Counted from the first letter of the stretch, positions 9,247 to 19,320 are shown. The stretch: 64,000 nt of DNA from Flavobacterium aciduliphilum (GCF_003268855.1 NZ_QLSZ01000002.1:62001-126000), one strand, 5' to 3'. Numbers and translations: made by a program. Notes: a model not told the origin generated them from the sequence alone.

Positions 9247-10512
9247 ATGAGGCATCAAAGTGTAACGAGCAATATCGATTGGATTAGTGTAGTCATCTAT
9301 ATTACATTAGTAATTATGGGATGGCTCAATATTTATTCTTCGTCCTTATCTTCTATAGCTGGAGAGACTTCTATTTTTGATTTCACACAAATTTATGGGA
9401 AGCAATTTTTATTCATATTGTTTTCAATACCTATCATATTTGTGATTCTTTCCGTGGAAGCCAAATTTTATGACAAGTATGCTATAGTGATTTTTGCTTT
9501 TTCATTATTATCCTTAGCCGGTCTTTTTGTTGTTGGAAAAACCATAGCAGGACAACGATGTTGGTACGGGATTGGAAGCTTTACATTGCAACCCTCCGAA
9601 TTTGCCAAAGTAGCTACTGCTCTTGCTTTATCAAAATATTTGAGTGATGTTCAAGTAAATTTAAAAGATTTTAATCGCCAAATACAGGCATTAATGGTGA
9701 TTTTCTTACCTGTTTTACTCATTCTCCCTCAACCCGATCCAGGAAGTGCTTTAATTTATAGTGTTTTCTTTATTGTTTTGTATCGAGAAGGGTTGCCGGG
9801 TTGGTATTTGTTGACGGGATTTATAGCCATAGTTTTATTTGTACTAACATTAGCAACGAACAGTCCGTTTATTGTAATAGGAATTACTACAGTTGTATTG
9901 GTAATCAATTACTTCAGAAGTAGAATTGTTGATAGAAATATTATTGCTAGTGTTCTTTTATTACTTATTGTTACCGGATTTTCATTTTCTGTAAATTATG
10001 TTTTTAATCATGTTTTTAAACAACATCATCGGGACCGATTTAATATTCTTCTTGGTAAAGAAGTAGATATGAAAGGGATTGGTTACAACACTAATCAATC
10101 GGAAATTGCTATTGGTTCTGGAGGATGGTTTGGAAAAGGGTATCTGGAAGGGACACAAACTAAAGGAGGTTTTGTGCCTGAACAACATACCGATTATATC
10201 TTTACTACAGTAGGTGAAGAATGGGGTTTTGTAGGTTCTGTTTTTGTAATTGGTTTGTTTGTCGCCTTAATTCTGAGAATCATATATTTAGCCGAAAGAC
10301 AAAAGACAAAATTCAGTAGGGTATATGGGTATTGTGTGGCTAGTATATTGTTTATCCATTTTTTTGTAAATATTGCTATGGTTATTGGCGTCTTTCCTAC
10401 AATTGGGGTGCCGCTTCCTTTTTTCTCCTATGGGGGCTCTGGATTATGGGGATTTACCATATTACTTTTTGTTTTTCTTAAAATGGATGCCAATAAAGTA
10501 AATGAATGGTAA
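9247..10512 (+). CDS. rodA: Rod shape-determining protein RodA (SEDS glycosyltransferase)
   Basis: A polytopic SEDS-family peptidoglycan polymerase of 421 residues that partners PBP2. Landmarks are the QPSEFAKVA segment, LLILPQPDPGSAL, the periplasmic loop GTQTKGGFVPEQHTDYIFT with the conserved HTDFIF-like motif, and the C-terminal GVPLPFFSYGGSGL. The ATG at 9247 is preferred over an in-frame TTG at 9241. It is the last gene of the mre operon. Confidence 0.95.
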   Translation: MRHQSVTSNIDWISVVIYITLVIMGWLNIYSSSLSSIAGETSIFDFTQIYGKQFLFILFSIPIIFVILSVEAKFYDKYAIVIFAFSLLSLAGLFVVGKTIAGQRCWYGIGSFTLQPSEFAKVATALALSKYLSDVQVNLKDFNRQIQALMVIFLPVLLILPQPDPGSALIYSVFFIVLYREGLPGWYLLTGFIAIVLFVLTLATNSPFIVIGITTVVLVINYFRSRIVDRNIIASVLLLLIVTGFSFSVNYVFNHVFKQHHRDRFNILLGKEVDMKGIGYNTNQSEIAIGSGGWFGKGYLEGTQTKGGFVPEQHTDYIFTTVGEEWGFVGSVFVIGLFVALILRIIYLAERQKTKFSRVYGYCVASILFIHFFVNIAMVIGVFPTIGVPLPFFSYGGSGLWGFTILLFVFLKMDANKVNEW

Positions 10513-10604
10513 GCGAGTCGTTTAGTTGTTTTTGAGTTATAAAAACGATTTTAAATTGTAACAAATTTGTTTTTCTTCTTACTTATAAGTAAACCAATCA
10601 ATTC

Positions 10605-11852
10605 ATGTTAGTATACCTTCGACTTTTGAGTGAAAGTTTTAGTTTTGCAATGAACGCCTTGCGAACAAATAAACTGCGAACGCTACTTTCATTATTAGGC
10701 GTTACCATTGGTATATTTTCTATTATTGCCGTTTTAGCCGCTGTTGATTCTTTAGATAGAAAAATAAAAAAAGATCTAAGCAGTTTAGATAAAAATACGA
10801 TTTATCTTTTTAAAGGAAGTTTTGGTCCGTCTGATGTTCCAAGATGGAAACGTGATCAATTCCCTAATGTGACGTATACAGAATACGAATATTTAAAAAA
10901 TGCTTTACCCGATGCGCAAGAGCTATGCTTTCAGATTTTTTTAAATGCCGAAACAGTAAAGTATGAAAAAAAATCGGTGAGTAATGTCAATGTGGTGCCT
11001 GTTTCTTCAGAATTTATAGCTATTCAGGGACTTGAATTTTCTGAAGGACGCTTTTATAATGAGTCTGAGTCAAATTCAGGAGCCGCTGTTACAGTGATTG
11101 GCTACGATTTAGCACACAATTTATTTGAAGATTTAGACCCAATTGGCAAGCAAATACGATTGTATGGCCAAAGATTTACGGTTATCGGTGTGTTAAAAAA
11201 GCAAGGAAATGGAATGTTTGGAAACGATGATAGTTCGTCATTTATTCCAGTGAATTTTATTAGAAGAAAATTTGGAGAGAATAACGACTCCATGACTCCA
11301 GTAATTGTAATTAAACCACGAAAAGGTATTGATATGGAAGCTTTCAAAGCCGATTTAACGCAGAAGCTCCGTTCTTTTAGAGGATTGAAAACGGGAGAAA
11401 TTGATAATTTTTTCATCAATGTGTTTTCAGGATTTACAGAAATGCTCGATGGAATTATAAGTAGTATGAATTTGGGTGGTTGGATAATTGCTGGTTTTTC
11501 CCTTTTAGTGGGCGGTTTTGGTGTAGCCAATATCATGTTTGTTTCTGTAAAAGAACGCACAAATTTGATTGGAATTCAAAAATCGCTAGGAGCTAAAAAC
11601 CGATTTATTCTTTTTCAATTTCTATTTGAAGCAGTTATTTTATGTTTAATAGGTGGAATTATTGGCATAATTTTAGTTTGGCTCATTGCTTTGATGCTAA
11701 CCAAATTGCTTGATTTCGAATTTGTGCTCAGCTTTAGTAATATTCTTTTAGGTTCTGGTTTAGCCATATTAATCGGATTAATTGCAGGAATTTTACCAGC
11801 AATTGCAGCAGCCAAATTAGATCCTGTTGAAGCTATTCGAAGTGGGATGTAG
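10605..11852 (+). CDS. ABC transporter permease, MacB/FtsX family
   Basis: This 415-residue protein has the four-helix MacB-type architecture: one membrane helix near the N-terminus (LRTLLSLLGVTIGIFSIIAVLA, about 25-46), a large periplasmic MacB-PCD domain (about 50-275), then three helices with the FtsX block (VGGFGVANIMFVSVKERT and LDPVEAIR at the end). Such permeases usually pair with a LolD/MacB ATPase; none is adjacent here, so the ATPase must be encoded elsewhere. The substrate is unknown; lipoprotein or peptide export is the usual role. A bidirectional terminator separates it from convergent accD. Confidence 0.88.
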   Translation: MLVYLRLLSESFSFAMNALRTNKLRTLLSLLGVTIGIFSIIAVLAAVDSLDRKIKKDLSSLDKNTIYLFKGSFGPSDVPRWKRDQFPNVTYTEYEYLKNALPDAQELCFQIFLNAETVKYEKKSVSNVNVVPVSSEFIAIQGLEFSEGRFYNESESNSGAAVTVIGYDLAHNLFEDLDPIGKQIRLYGQRFTVIGVLKKQGNGMFGNDDSSSFIPVNFIRRKFGENNDSMTPVIVIKPRKGIDMEAFKADLTQKLRSFRGLKTGEIDNFFINVFSGFTEMLDGIISSMNLGGWIIAGFSLLVGGFGVANIMFVSVKERTNLIGIQKSLGAKNRFILFQFLFEAVILCLIGGIIGIILVWLIALMLTKLLDFEFVLSFSNILLGSGLAILIGLIAGILPAIAAAKLDPVEAIRSGM

Positions 11853-11905
11853 TTTTGAAATACGATCGTAAAAATTAAGAATTACGAAGTTTAAAATAAA
11901 GGCAT

Positions 11906-11940
11906 AAAAAAACACAAAGTCAATCACTTTGTGTTTTTTT
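11906..11940. terminator. Bidirectional terminator between the permease gene and accD
   Basis: AACACAAAG pairs with CTTTGTGTT, with A-tracts before and T-tracts after, so it can act on both strands. Confidence 0.75.
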
Positions 11941-11962
11941 ATCTAAAATTATCAATTGAAAT

Positions 11963-12817
11963 TTATCGAATATCTTGATTCAAAATTAAGTCAATATACA
12001 AATTGATTTTATATTTTAGCTCTTTACGGTGAGTAATAAAGTCTAAAAAGCCATGTTCCAAAACAAATTCTGCCGTTTGGAATCCTTCAGGCAAATCTTT
12101 TCCAGTAGTATCTCGTACCACACGAGGACCTGCAAACCCAATCAAAGCACCAGGTTCTGAGATGTTGATGTCGCCCAACATCGCATAAGAAGCCGTAGTT
12201 CCTCCCGTAGTAGGATCGGTGCAAAGAGAAATGTATGGGATTTTAGCCTCGGCCAATTGCGCTAATTTAGCTGATGTTTTTGCTAATTGCATTAAAGAAT
12301 AGGCAGCCTCCATCATACGTGCGCCTCCAGATTTTGAAATCATCACAAAAGGAATATTATTTTTAATAGAATAATCGATTCCTCTAGCAATTTTTTCACC
12401 AACCACAGCTCCCATAGAACCACCAATAAAGGCAAAATCCATGCAGCAAACTACAAGGTCTTTACCTTTTGATTTTCCAACTGCTGTTCGCACGGCGTCT
12501 TTCAATTTGGTTTTATCCATTACCTCTTTTAAACGGTCTGAATATTTTTTGGTGTCTACAAATTGAAGCGGATCCTTAGATGTAATATTCGCATCTAATT
12601 CTTTAAATTCGTTATTGTCAAATAATATTTGAAAATATTCTTTACTGCCAATGCGAACATGAAAATCATCTTCTGGGCTTACCCATAAATTTTTAGCCAG
12701 TTCTTCTTGATCAATAATTTTTCCCGTAGGGGATTTATACCATAGTCCTTTTGGTACATCTTTCTTTTCCTCTGTTGGTGTTTGAATCCCTTTTTCTGTT
12801 CTTTTAAACCAAGCCAT
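11963..12817 (-). CDS. accD: Acetyl-CoA carboxylase carboxyltransferase subunit beta
   Basis: This 284-residue beta subunit transfers the carboxyl group from biotin carrier protein to acetyl-CoA to make malonyl-CoA. The crotonase-fold core is clear ([47 protein letters not shown]). The N-terminal region, where E. coli AccD has a four-cysteine zinc ribbon, aligns as [13 protein letters not shown]...[13 protein letters not shown] with all four cysteines replaced by non-ligands. The start ATG complementary to 12815-12817 fits the family. The gene lies directly downstream of fbaA on the same strand, separated by a short repeat. Confidence 0.95.
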   Translation of the reverse strand: MAWFKRTEKGIQTPTEEKKDVPKGLWYKSPTGKIIDQEELAKNLWVSPEDDFHVRIGSKEYFQILFDNNEFKELDANITSKDPLQFVDTKKYSDRLKEVMDKTKLKDAVRTAVGKSKGKDLVVCCMDFAFIGGSMGAVVGEKIARGIDYSIKNNIPFVMISKSGGARMMEAAYSLMQLAKTSAKLAQLAEAKIPYISLCTDPTTGGTTASYAMLGDINISEPGALIGFAGPRVVRDTTGKDLPEGFQTAEFVLEHGFLDFITHRKELKYKINLYIDLILNQDIR

Positions 12818-12819
12818 AG

Positions 12820-12881
12820 TTTATAATTATGAATTATAAATTACGAATTATGAAGATTTTATGATTCTTAATTCGTAATTT
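12820..12881. repeat. AT-rich 'aattcgtaattc' type intergenic repeat
   Basis: The accD-fbaA spacer holds several overlapping copies of an AATTCATAATT / AATTACGAATT motif in both orientations. The same family recurs at 55946-56023, 63201-63236 and inside aroA. Confidence 0.6.
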
Positions 12882-13949
12882 TTATAATGTATTTACGTTG
12901 TTTAAATCAGCAAATGCTTGCTCCAGCCTTGCGTTGAAAGTCACTTCACCTTCACGTACCCATTTTCTAGGGTCGTAATGTTTTTTGTTTGGTGCATCTG
13001 GTCCTTCAGGATTTCCAATTTGTGTTTTTAAATAGTCTATATTTTTTGTCATGTAGTCTCTAATGCCTTCTGTAAAGGCAAATTGCAAATCGGTATCAAT
13101 ATTCATTTTGATAACACCATATGAGATTGCTTCTCTAATTTCCTCTAGAGTGGAACCAGAACCTCCGTGAAATACAAAGTCAACGGGATTTGGTCCTGTA
13201 TTGAATTTGTGTTGCACATATTCTTGAGAATTTTTCAAAATTTTTGGCGTTAGTTTTACGTTTCCAGGTTTGTAAACTCCGTGTACATTACCGAAAGAAG
13301 CAGCAATGGTAAAACGTGGGCTAACTTTAGATAACTCTTCATACGCATAAGAAACTTCAGAAGGTTGTGTGTATAACTTTGAGCTATCAACATCAGAATT
13401 GTCTACCCCGTCTTCTTCACCACCAGTAATTCCCAATTCGATTTCTAGTGTCATGCCCATCTTGCTCATACGAGTCAAATAGGCTTTGCAAATTTCAATA
13501 TTTTCTTCAATTGGTTCCTCAGATAAATCAATCATGTGAGAAGAATATAGCGGTTTTCCGGTTTCTGCAAAGTGTTTTTCTGAAGCGTCCAATAAACCAT
13601 CGATCCAAGGTAATAATTTTTTTGCACAATGGTCTGTATGTAAGATTACCGTTGCTCCGTATGCTTCGGCTAACGTATGAATATGTTTGGCACCTGCTAT
13701 TGCACCAGCGATAGCTGCTTTTTCTCCAGAATTAGAAAGCCCTTTGCCAGCATTAAATTGTGCGCCACCATTTGAAAACTGAATGATAACGGGTGCTTTT
13801 AATTTTGCAGCAGTTTCTAAAACACCATTAATGGTACTCGATCCTGTAACATTTACTGCAGGTAAAGCGAATCCTTTTTGTTTTGCATAGGCAAATATTG
13901 CTTGAACATCATCTCCTGTAGCAACTCCGGGTTTAATGTTGTGTGACAT
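12882..13949 (-). CDS. fbaA: Fructose-bisphosphate aldolase, class II
   Basis: This 355-residue zinc-dependent aldolase splits fructose-1,6-bisphosphate in glycolysis and runs in reverse in gluconeogenesis. The zinc-binding block ILHTDHCAKK, the glycine-rich FVFHGGSGST phosphate-binding loop and the NIDTDLQFA segment are present. Length agrees with class IIA enzymes such as E. coli FbaA. It is on the minus strand upstream of accD. Confidence 0.96.
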   Translation of the reverse strand: MSHNIKPGVATGDDVQAIFAYAKQKGFALPAVNVTGSSTINGVLETAAKLKAPVIIQFSNGGAQFNAGKGLSNSGEKAAIAGAIAGAKHIHTLAEAYGATVILHTDHCAKKLLPWIDGLLDASEKHFAETGKPLYSSHMIDLSEEPIEENIEICKAYLTRMSKMGMTLEIELGITGGEEDGVDNSDVDSSKLYTQPSEVSYAYEELSKVSPRFTIAASFGNVHGVYKPGNVKLTPKILKNSQEYVQHKFNTGPNPVDFVFHGGSGSTLEEIREAISYGVIKMNIDTDLQFAFTEGIRDYMTKNIDYLKTQIGNPEGPDAPNKKHYDPRKWVREGEVTFNARLEQAFADLNNVNTL

Positions 13950-13996
13950 CTTTTTTATGATTTTTAGTTGAGTTTACAAAAATAATAATAATAAAA

Positions 13997-16546
13997 TTAG
14001 AAAGGATAATTAATTCCAATATTTAATACACCCTGCGGAAAATTCACTTCTCTAAACCATTTCTCAGCATTCGGTTTTGCTGGATTGTAGGTTTTAAATC
14101 CGAAATCAAAGCGTACGACAAACAATCCTTGGTCATAACGAATGCCCAAACCACTTCCAAGAGCAATATCCTTTAAAGATTTTAATCCATTGAATGTAAA
14201 GTTTTCATCCACAACATTGTCAAAAACATTCCAAATATTGCCAGCATCCGCAAAGAGCGCCCCATTGAATTTGTAAAATAAATTGAAACGAAACTCAGAA
14301 CTTAAGGATAATTTCATGTTTGCTTCGTTAAAATCATTTAATCCACCACTTCTACCTGGTCCCAAACTATAAGGTTGCCAAGCCCTGTTGTCATTCGAGC
14401 CTCCAGAAAAATAACTTCTAGAAAAAGGAATACTATTCGAATTTCCATAAGGTACAGCCAATCCTGCAAAACTTCGAATAGCAAATACTTTTTTCCCAGA
14501 AATATTCCAATGTTTAATAAATTCAAATTCACCTTTTATATATTGTGAATATTGAACTTCAAAAAAGGTATTTGCCCCACCTTGATTGTCCAACTGTTTG
14601 GACATGCGTGCCAAAAGTGATAAAAAGTTTCCTGCCGCTTCAATTTTTGATTTAAACGAATAAAAATTACGATCGGATAGATTCTTACTACTGGTTTTTG
14701 AAAAACTAAAATTTGAGGCGAAAATTAAGTTGTTTTCGGTCAGCCTATTCTTACGTTCTTCAATACTTCGAATTGTTTTCAAATCTTGGTCATTTGGAAA
14801 AATACTTGGGTTAGCTCCTAATACATCATTTAAAAAACCGTTGGTTCCATTTTCAATAACCAAGTTGTTAGCTCCATCAAAATAACTCGAAGGAGCAGCG
14901 TATTGATGAGCTAACGTGTTTAATGCATTGTAGGAAGATTGATAAATGTTAAAATAGTTTCCAACATTCACATTTTTAACAAATTGGATATTGAACATAT
15001 CATATTTCACCATGATGTTTTTTCGTGGTGACCAATTGTATGAAAGGGTACTGGTGAAATTTTGCTTGTCTAATCCGATGTTTCTTTGTTTGGTATAACC
15101 AACACTTAAAACGGTAGAAGGAATCATACTTTTGGGAATAATTTTTTCAGTATTGATTGGAAAAAGAATTCGAGGAAAATTCAACTTGGCATCTAAACCA
15201 ATCTCAGAAATATTAAAAAAAGTATTATTCGGATTTGATAAAGCTCTTGATGCACCTACATTGCCTCTAAAACCGACTTCAAAAATTTCTGCTCCATTAA
15301 AAACATTTCGAATAGCTAGGGAAGTATATCCTGATATACCAAAATCTTGTATTGTAGAATGCGTGAAATCAACCGAAGGATTGAAACTGTATTTTTTCTT
15401 AGGGGTCAAATAAATACTTGCAATCAATCCATTGGCATCTTTTGGGTCAATTTTGTAGAGAATGGTTGGGTATTTAAATATTCTTAAGTTGTTCAAATAA
15501 CGAGTGGTGAGCAATGTGTTGTTGTCAGAAAATAAACTTCCTTTAGAGATAAAAACAGCATCCGTAATGGCTTTGGGTCTGTATTTTAATTTGTGTTCAG
15601 TATAAAAAACAACGTTTTTGTAGGAAAGGCTATCGTTTATTTTTACTTCATTTTTTACATTGGATTGATCGGTATATATGGCAACTTTATTGATTTTATA
15701 TAGTTTGAAAGGAGTAGTCTTTGAACTGTCATTTTCACGATATTCATAATCTTTAATGACAAGTGTTACATTGACTTTTTTCGACGTATTAATGGTGTCT
15801 AGTTTGTAAAGGATGTTGTTTTGCTGAAACAAGTAGGCTCCATTATTTCTGAAGTCATTGGTGATTCTGCTGCGTTCGTTATTGAAGATTTCTGTATTGT
15901 AAGGGGTTCCCGATTTAATGAGGGAATTACTTTTTTTACTTTGATATAAAGAATCGAGTTTAGTGCTGGTAATATTAGTTTTAAGACTGTCAATATTGAA
16001 CACTTTGTGTAGGTTAACATCATATGTGATGGCAATTTTTTTCGAATGTGTGGTGTTTTTTTTGTAACCTGCTTTTACATTAAAATAGCCTTTATTGTAA
16101 AAATAGGATTCTAATCGTTTTACAGATTTGTCTGCTTGGACAGAATCAAAAATTACCGGTGTTTCTCCAATTTTTGAAAGAAAATTACTCCAACCAGAAA
16201 CTAAAAATGATTTTCCAAGTCGGCCTACTTGCTTTTCTGATAATAATTTGGTTAGTGTGGCGTGTGTATGCGGATTTTTTTGAAGCAAATGCGAATACGT
16301 GCTATCAGGATTTTTTTTGGTTAAGTAAAACAGATGTAAACGCAATCGGTATCCCAATATCGAACTGTTTGGTTTTTGGTACAATTGAAAAAATAAATTT
16401 TCATCTGTCGTTTTTTTGGAATCTATAGCAATCTCATTTCGAGTCAATAAACGCTTAGTATCAGGAACGCGTTTTGTAACCGTGCAGGAAATAATTATAA
16501 GTCCAATTAAAATAAATAATGATATTTTTGTAACGCGTTTTTTCAA
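13997..16546 (-). CDS. tamL: TamL-type outer-membrane barrel lipoprotein (BamA superfamily)
   Basis: A large outer-membrane protein of the Omp85/BamA superfamily. The N-terminus reads KKRVTKISLFILIGLIIISC, a lipoprotein signal with lipobox cysteine at residue 21 if translation starts at the TTG complementary to 16544-16546. An ATG at 16603 would add 19 residues and overlap the divergent methyltransferase gene, so I prefer the TTG. POTRA-like repeats follow (GYFNVKAGYKK...), then a barrel with the signatures SRSYFSGGSNDNRAWQ and a C-terminal strand ending in GINYPF. Lipidated BamA-type proteins of this length are known as TamL in Bacteroidetes and work with TamB in envelope biogenesis. Confidence 0.85.
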   Translation of the reverse strand: MKKRVTKISLFILIGLIIISCTVTKRVPDTKRLLTRNEIAIDSKKTTDENLFFQLYQKPNSSILGYRLRLHLFYLTKKNPDSTYSHLLQKNPHTHATLTKLLSEKQVGRLGKSFLVSGWSNFLSKIGETPVIFDSVQADKSVKRLESYFYNKGYFNVKAGYKKNTTHSKKIAITYDVNLHKVFNIDSLKTNITSTKLDSLYQSKKSNSLIKSGTPYNTEIFNNERSRITNDFRNNGAYLFQQNNILYKLDTINTSKKVNVTLVIKDYEYRENDSSKTTPFKLYKINKVAIYTDQSNVKNEVKINDSLSYKNVVFYTEHKLKYRPKAITDAVFISKGSLFSDNNTLLTTRYLNNLRIFKYPTILYKIDPKDANGLIASIYLTPKKKYSFNPSVDFTHSTIQDFGISGYTSLAIRNVFNGAEIFEVGFRGNVGASRALSNPNNTFFNISEIGLDAKLNFPRILFPINTEKIIPKSMIPSTVLSVGYTKQRNIGLDKQNFTSTLSYNWSPRKNIMVKYDMFNIQFVKNVNVGNYFNIYQSSYNALNTLAHQYAAPSSYFDGANNLVIENGTNGFLNDVLGANPSIFPNDQDLKTIRSIEERKNRLTENNLIFASNFSFSKTSSKNLSDRNFYSFKSKIEAAGNFLSLLARMSKQLDNQGGANTFFEVQYSQYIKGEFEFIKHWNISGKKVFAIRSFAGLAVPYGNSNSIPFSRSYFSGGSNDNRAWQPYSLGPGRSGGLNDFNEANMKLSLSSEFRFNLFYKFNGALFADAGNIWNVFDNVVDENFTFNGLKSLKDIALGSGLGIRYDQGLFVVRFDFGFKTYNPAKPNAEKWFREVNFPQGVLNIGINYPF

Positions 16547-16580
16547 GTGTGCAAAATTTAATTCAAAAATACATTTTTTT

Positions 16581-17318
16581 ATGGTTAGTAAAAACCAAAT
16601 CAAGTTAATTACGAGTTTACAGCAAAAAAAATTTAGACAAATTCACAATTTATTTATTGCTGAGGGTGTTAAAGTTATCAAGGAATTGTTGGATTCTCAT
16701 TATGAATTGGAACATGTGTATGTTACGGAAACGTTTTTTGAAGGGATTGATGCCGCCAAAATCACCACGATATCAGATACAGATCTCAAGCGAATTTCGT
16801 GTTTATCTACACCCAATACTTGTTTGGCTCTCTTTAAAATACCAACCACAAAACCTAAAAAAAATAATGGATTGATTGTAGCGTTAGACAACATTCGAGA
16901 TCCAGGAAATTTAGGAACCATTATAAGACTTTGTGATTGGTTCGGTGTGGAACAAATAGTATGCAACGAACAAACCGTTGATTTGTACAATCCTAAAGTC
17001 GTTCAAGCCACGATGGGTTCTATGGCGCGCGTTATAGTTTCGTATCTAGATTTGGAAAAATATTTATCCAAAACACCATTGCCTATTTTTGGAACTTTTA
17101 TGGAAGGCGCTACTCTTTATAATGAAACATTACCTCAAGACGGAATATTAATTTTTGGGAATGAAGCCAATGGAATTTCAAAAAACATGGAGCAGTATGT
17201 GCATCATAAACTATCTATTCCAAGATTTGGAAATATTCAAAAAACAGAAAGCCTAAACGTAGCTACAGCCACTGCTATTTTCTTAAGTGAATTTAAAAGA
17301 AATACTATTGAAAAGTAA
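16581..17318 (+). CDS. TrmH/SpoU-family RNA 2'-O-methyltransferase
   Basis: A 245-residue SPOUT methyltransferase that methylates a ribose 2'-OH in rRNA or tRNA using SAM. The N-terminal substrate-binding domain (LITSLQQKKFRQIHNLFIAEG) is followed by the SpoU knot motifs: NIRDPGNLGTIIRLCDWFG (motif 1), IFGNEANGIS (motif 2) and IPRFGNIQKTESLNVATATAI (motif 3). I place the start at the ATG 16581; longer forms would run into tamL. It converges on porT and overlaps it by 14 bases. The exact RNA target cannot be told from sequence. Confidence 0.9.
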   Translation: MVSKNQIKLITSLQQKKFRQIHNLFIAEGVKVIKELLDSHYELEHVYVTETFFEGIDAAKITTISDTDLKRISCLSTPNTCLALFKIPTTKPKKNNGLIVALDNIRDPGNLGTIIRLCDWFGVEQIVCNEQTVDLYNPKVVQATMGSMARVIVSYLDLEKYLSKTPLPIFGTFMEGATLYNETLPQDGILIFGNEANGISKNMEQYVHHKLSIPRFGNIQKTESLNVATATAIFLSEFKRNTIEK

Positions 17319-18009
17319 AATTAATCAGTACGCCTCTCGATTTTAGAGAACTTATATTTCCAGTCCAGGGACTGTTTGGATTGTTGTCGCGAATCAATTC
17401 GTCATTCAAACCAAAAACCCCACGTATGGAAGGGGAAAATTTAAAATATTCCAAAAATAAGTCAATTCCGAATCCCAATTGATAATTTTGAGTCCATGTT
17501 TTTACACGAAAGCGTTGTTGGTAGTTGTCGTCAATCGATCGAGCATTACTCGCCAAATTCAAAGTAGTTGATACCCCTCCAACCAAATAGGGTCTTACAT
17601 TTCCTGTTCGTTTGGACGAGAATTTTAATAGTATAGGAAAATCAATATAGGTAGAACGAATTTCACGCTCTCTGTCAATAGATTTTGTAAAACCTGAATA
17701 AGTAAGATTTCTTTGGGTGTAATATAATCCGGGTTCAAATCGAAGGTATAAATATTCTTGTAGTCTAAAATTACTGATGAGTCCTACACTAAATCCGGTA
17801 TTGGCTTTTACAATGATGTCTGTTTGAGGAGTAGTTAAATAATCTATCTTGTAATCGAAGGTGTTAAATCCTAAAAAATAGCCAAAAGACAATCTTTGTT
17901 TGTCCCAATTTTCAAGATTGATTATCGGGTCTTTCGAAAAAATTCCTTTTGTTTGTGCGTTACTTTTTACAAAAATAAAGAGAATTAATAGGTATAAAAA
18001 ACGTTTCAT
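17305..18009 (-). CDS. porT: Type IX secretion/gliding protein PorT
   Basis: This 234-residue outer-membrane protein has a clear signal peptide (KRFLYLLILFIFVKSNAQ) and a PorT/OMP beta-barrel body beginning SFGYFLGFNTFDYKI. PorT is needed for type IX secretion and is typically found next to ubiE/menG in Flavobacteria, as here (6-base gap). The identification rests on that context and the barrel pattern. Together with gldA and the secreted proteins with sorting domains in this window it indicates a functional type IX system. Confidence 0.9.
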   Translation of the reverse strand: MKRFLYLLILFIFVKSNAQTKGIFSKDPIINLENWDKQRLSFGYFLGFNTFDYKIDYLTTPQTDIIVKANTGFSVGLISNFRLQEYLYLRFEPGLYYTQRNLTYSGFTKSIDREREIRSTYIDFPILLKFSSKRTGNVRPYLVGGVSTTLNLASNARSIDDNYQQRFRVKTWTQNYQLGFGIDLFLEYFKFSPSIRGVFGLNDELIRDNNPNSPWTGNISSLKSRGVLINFTFQ

Positions 18010-18015
18010 TGTAAA

Positions 18016-18756
18016 CTATAGGTTTGTTTTTTTTGATGCTTTATAAATGGTAGCCACACCAAATGTTTGGGGCATAGCCACTACATCTATAAACCCAATT
18101 TTTCTCAAAATATTGTTTAACGCTTCTCCATAAGGAAAAAAAGAGGCTGATTCAGATAAATATCCATAAGCAACATTATCTTTAGAGAATAATTTTCCTA
18201 TCAGAGGCAGAATGTTTTTGGTGTAGAAACGATACCCTTGCTTGTATGGTGTTTGTTCAGGAACAGAAGTTTCCAAAATCACAAAAATGCCATTAGGTTT
18301 TAAAACCCTCAAAATTTCAGAAAGTCCTTTTTCTAAGGTTTCAAAATTCCGAATGCCAAAGGACACTGTTATGGCGTCAAAATAATCATCTGGAAAAGGC
18401 ATGTTTTCCGAATCTCCAAGCATCATTTCAACAACATGTTCCAGTTTTTTTTCAACAATTTTTCGTTTGCCAATCTCCAACATTCCTTCTGAAATGTCAA
18501 GACCTATAATCTTCTGAGCATTGGTTTGGGATAGTAATATAGCCAAATCTCCTGTTCCAGTAGCTATGTCAAGGACCCTTTCAGGATGATGTTCCGCTAC
18601 CATATTGAGGACTTTTTTGCGCCACTTTACATCAATACCAAAAGAAATGACCCGATTGAGTCCATCGTAGTTTTCTGAAATAGTATTGAACATGTGAGTC
18701 ACCTGTTCTTTTTTACCTAAAGAGGAGTCTTTGTATGGAGTGATGCTTTTCGACAT
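18016..18756 (-). CDS. menG: Demethylmenaquinone methyltransferase
   Basis: A 246-residue class I SAM methyltransferase of the UbiE/MenG family that performs the final C-methylation in menaquinone synthesis. It has the SAM-binding motif VLDIATGTGDLAILL, the family motif NTISENYDGLNRVISFGID near the N-terminus, and SFGIRNFETLEKGL. Flavobacteria use menaquinone, so the MenG role is the natural one. It lies upstream of porT on the minus strand and is probably co-transcribed with it. Confidence 0.94.
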   Translation of the reverse strand: MSKSITPYKDSSLGKKEQVTHMFNTISENYDGLNRVISFGIDVKWRKKVLNMVAEHHPERVLDIATGTGDLAILLSQTNAQKIIGLDISEGMLEIGKRKIVEKKLEHVVEMMLGDSENMPFPDDYFDAITVSFGIRNFETLEKGLSEILRVLKPNGIFVILETSVPEQTPYKQGYRFYTKNILPLIGKLFSKDNVAYGYLSESASFFPYGEALNNILRKIGFIDVVAMPQTFGVATIYKASKKTNL

Positions 18757-18837
18757 ATAGTATTATTGATGCGCAAAAATACAAATAATAAACATGTAAA
18801 TGACAATAACTTACTTTTCAATGAGTATAAACAAAAG

Positions 18838-19320
18838 CTAAATTTTTTTAAAAGTTTGAAAAGTATAATCAAAAAGGTGTTTGTCATCTCTATCATGACG
18901 TTCTTCAAAAACCAATTCCCATTCGGAAGGATTTATTTCGGGAAAAAAGGCATCGGCGTCAAATATATGATGCACGCGTGTCAATTCAATTTTATCGGCA
19001 TTTTCAAGCGCTTGCTTATAAATTTCAGCACCTCCTATAATGTAAACCTCCTCGTTTTTAGGGCACATGGCTAGCGCCTCAGACAACGAATGTGCAATCA
19101 AACAATCTGCAACAACATAGTCTTTCTGACGAGTAATAATGATATGGGTTCGATTGGGTAAACGCTTTGGTAAACTGTCAAAAGTTTTTCGCCCCATAAC
19201 AATAAAATGGCCTGATGTTTTTTCTTTAAAACGCTTAAAATCGTCGGGCAAATGCCAAAGAAGCTGGTTTTGTTTTCCCAAAGCATGATTGTCGCTTGCC
19301 GCTGCAATTAAAGTAACCAT
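18838..19320 (-). CDS. folA: Dihydrofolate reductase
   Basis: This 160-residue enzyme reduces dihydrofolate with NADPH. The start MVTLIAAASDNHALGKQNQLLWHLP carries the conserved WHLPxD substrate site, followed by HFIVMGRKTFDSLP and the VYIIGGAEIYKQAL cofactor motif. Length is standard. thyA, which generates dihydrofolate, lies on the same strand about 700 bases upstream, with the broken gene at 19659 in between. Confidence 0.95.
   Translation of the reverse strand: MVTLIAAASDNHALGKQNQLLWHLPDDFKRFKEKTSGHFIVMGRKTFDSLPKRLPNRTHIIITRQKDYVVADCLIAHSLSEALAMCPKNEEVYIIGGAEIYKQALENADKIELTRVHHIFDADAFFPEINPSEWELVFEERHDRDDKHLFDYTFQTFKKI

Noticed and set aside
11102..11560. 152-codon frame antisense to the ABC permease
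   Set aside because: It is the mirror of a clear coding gene and shows no domain or start signal of its own.
13997..16603. tamL starting at the ATG complementary to 16603
   Set aside because: It would place 19 residues before the lipoprotein signal and overlap the divergent methyltransferase gene; the TTG at 16546 gives a canonical signal.
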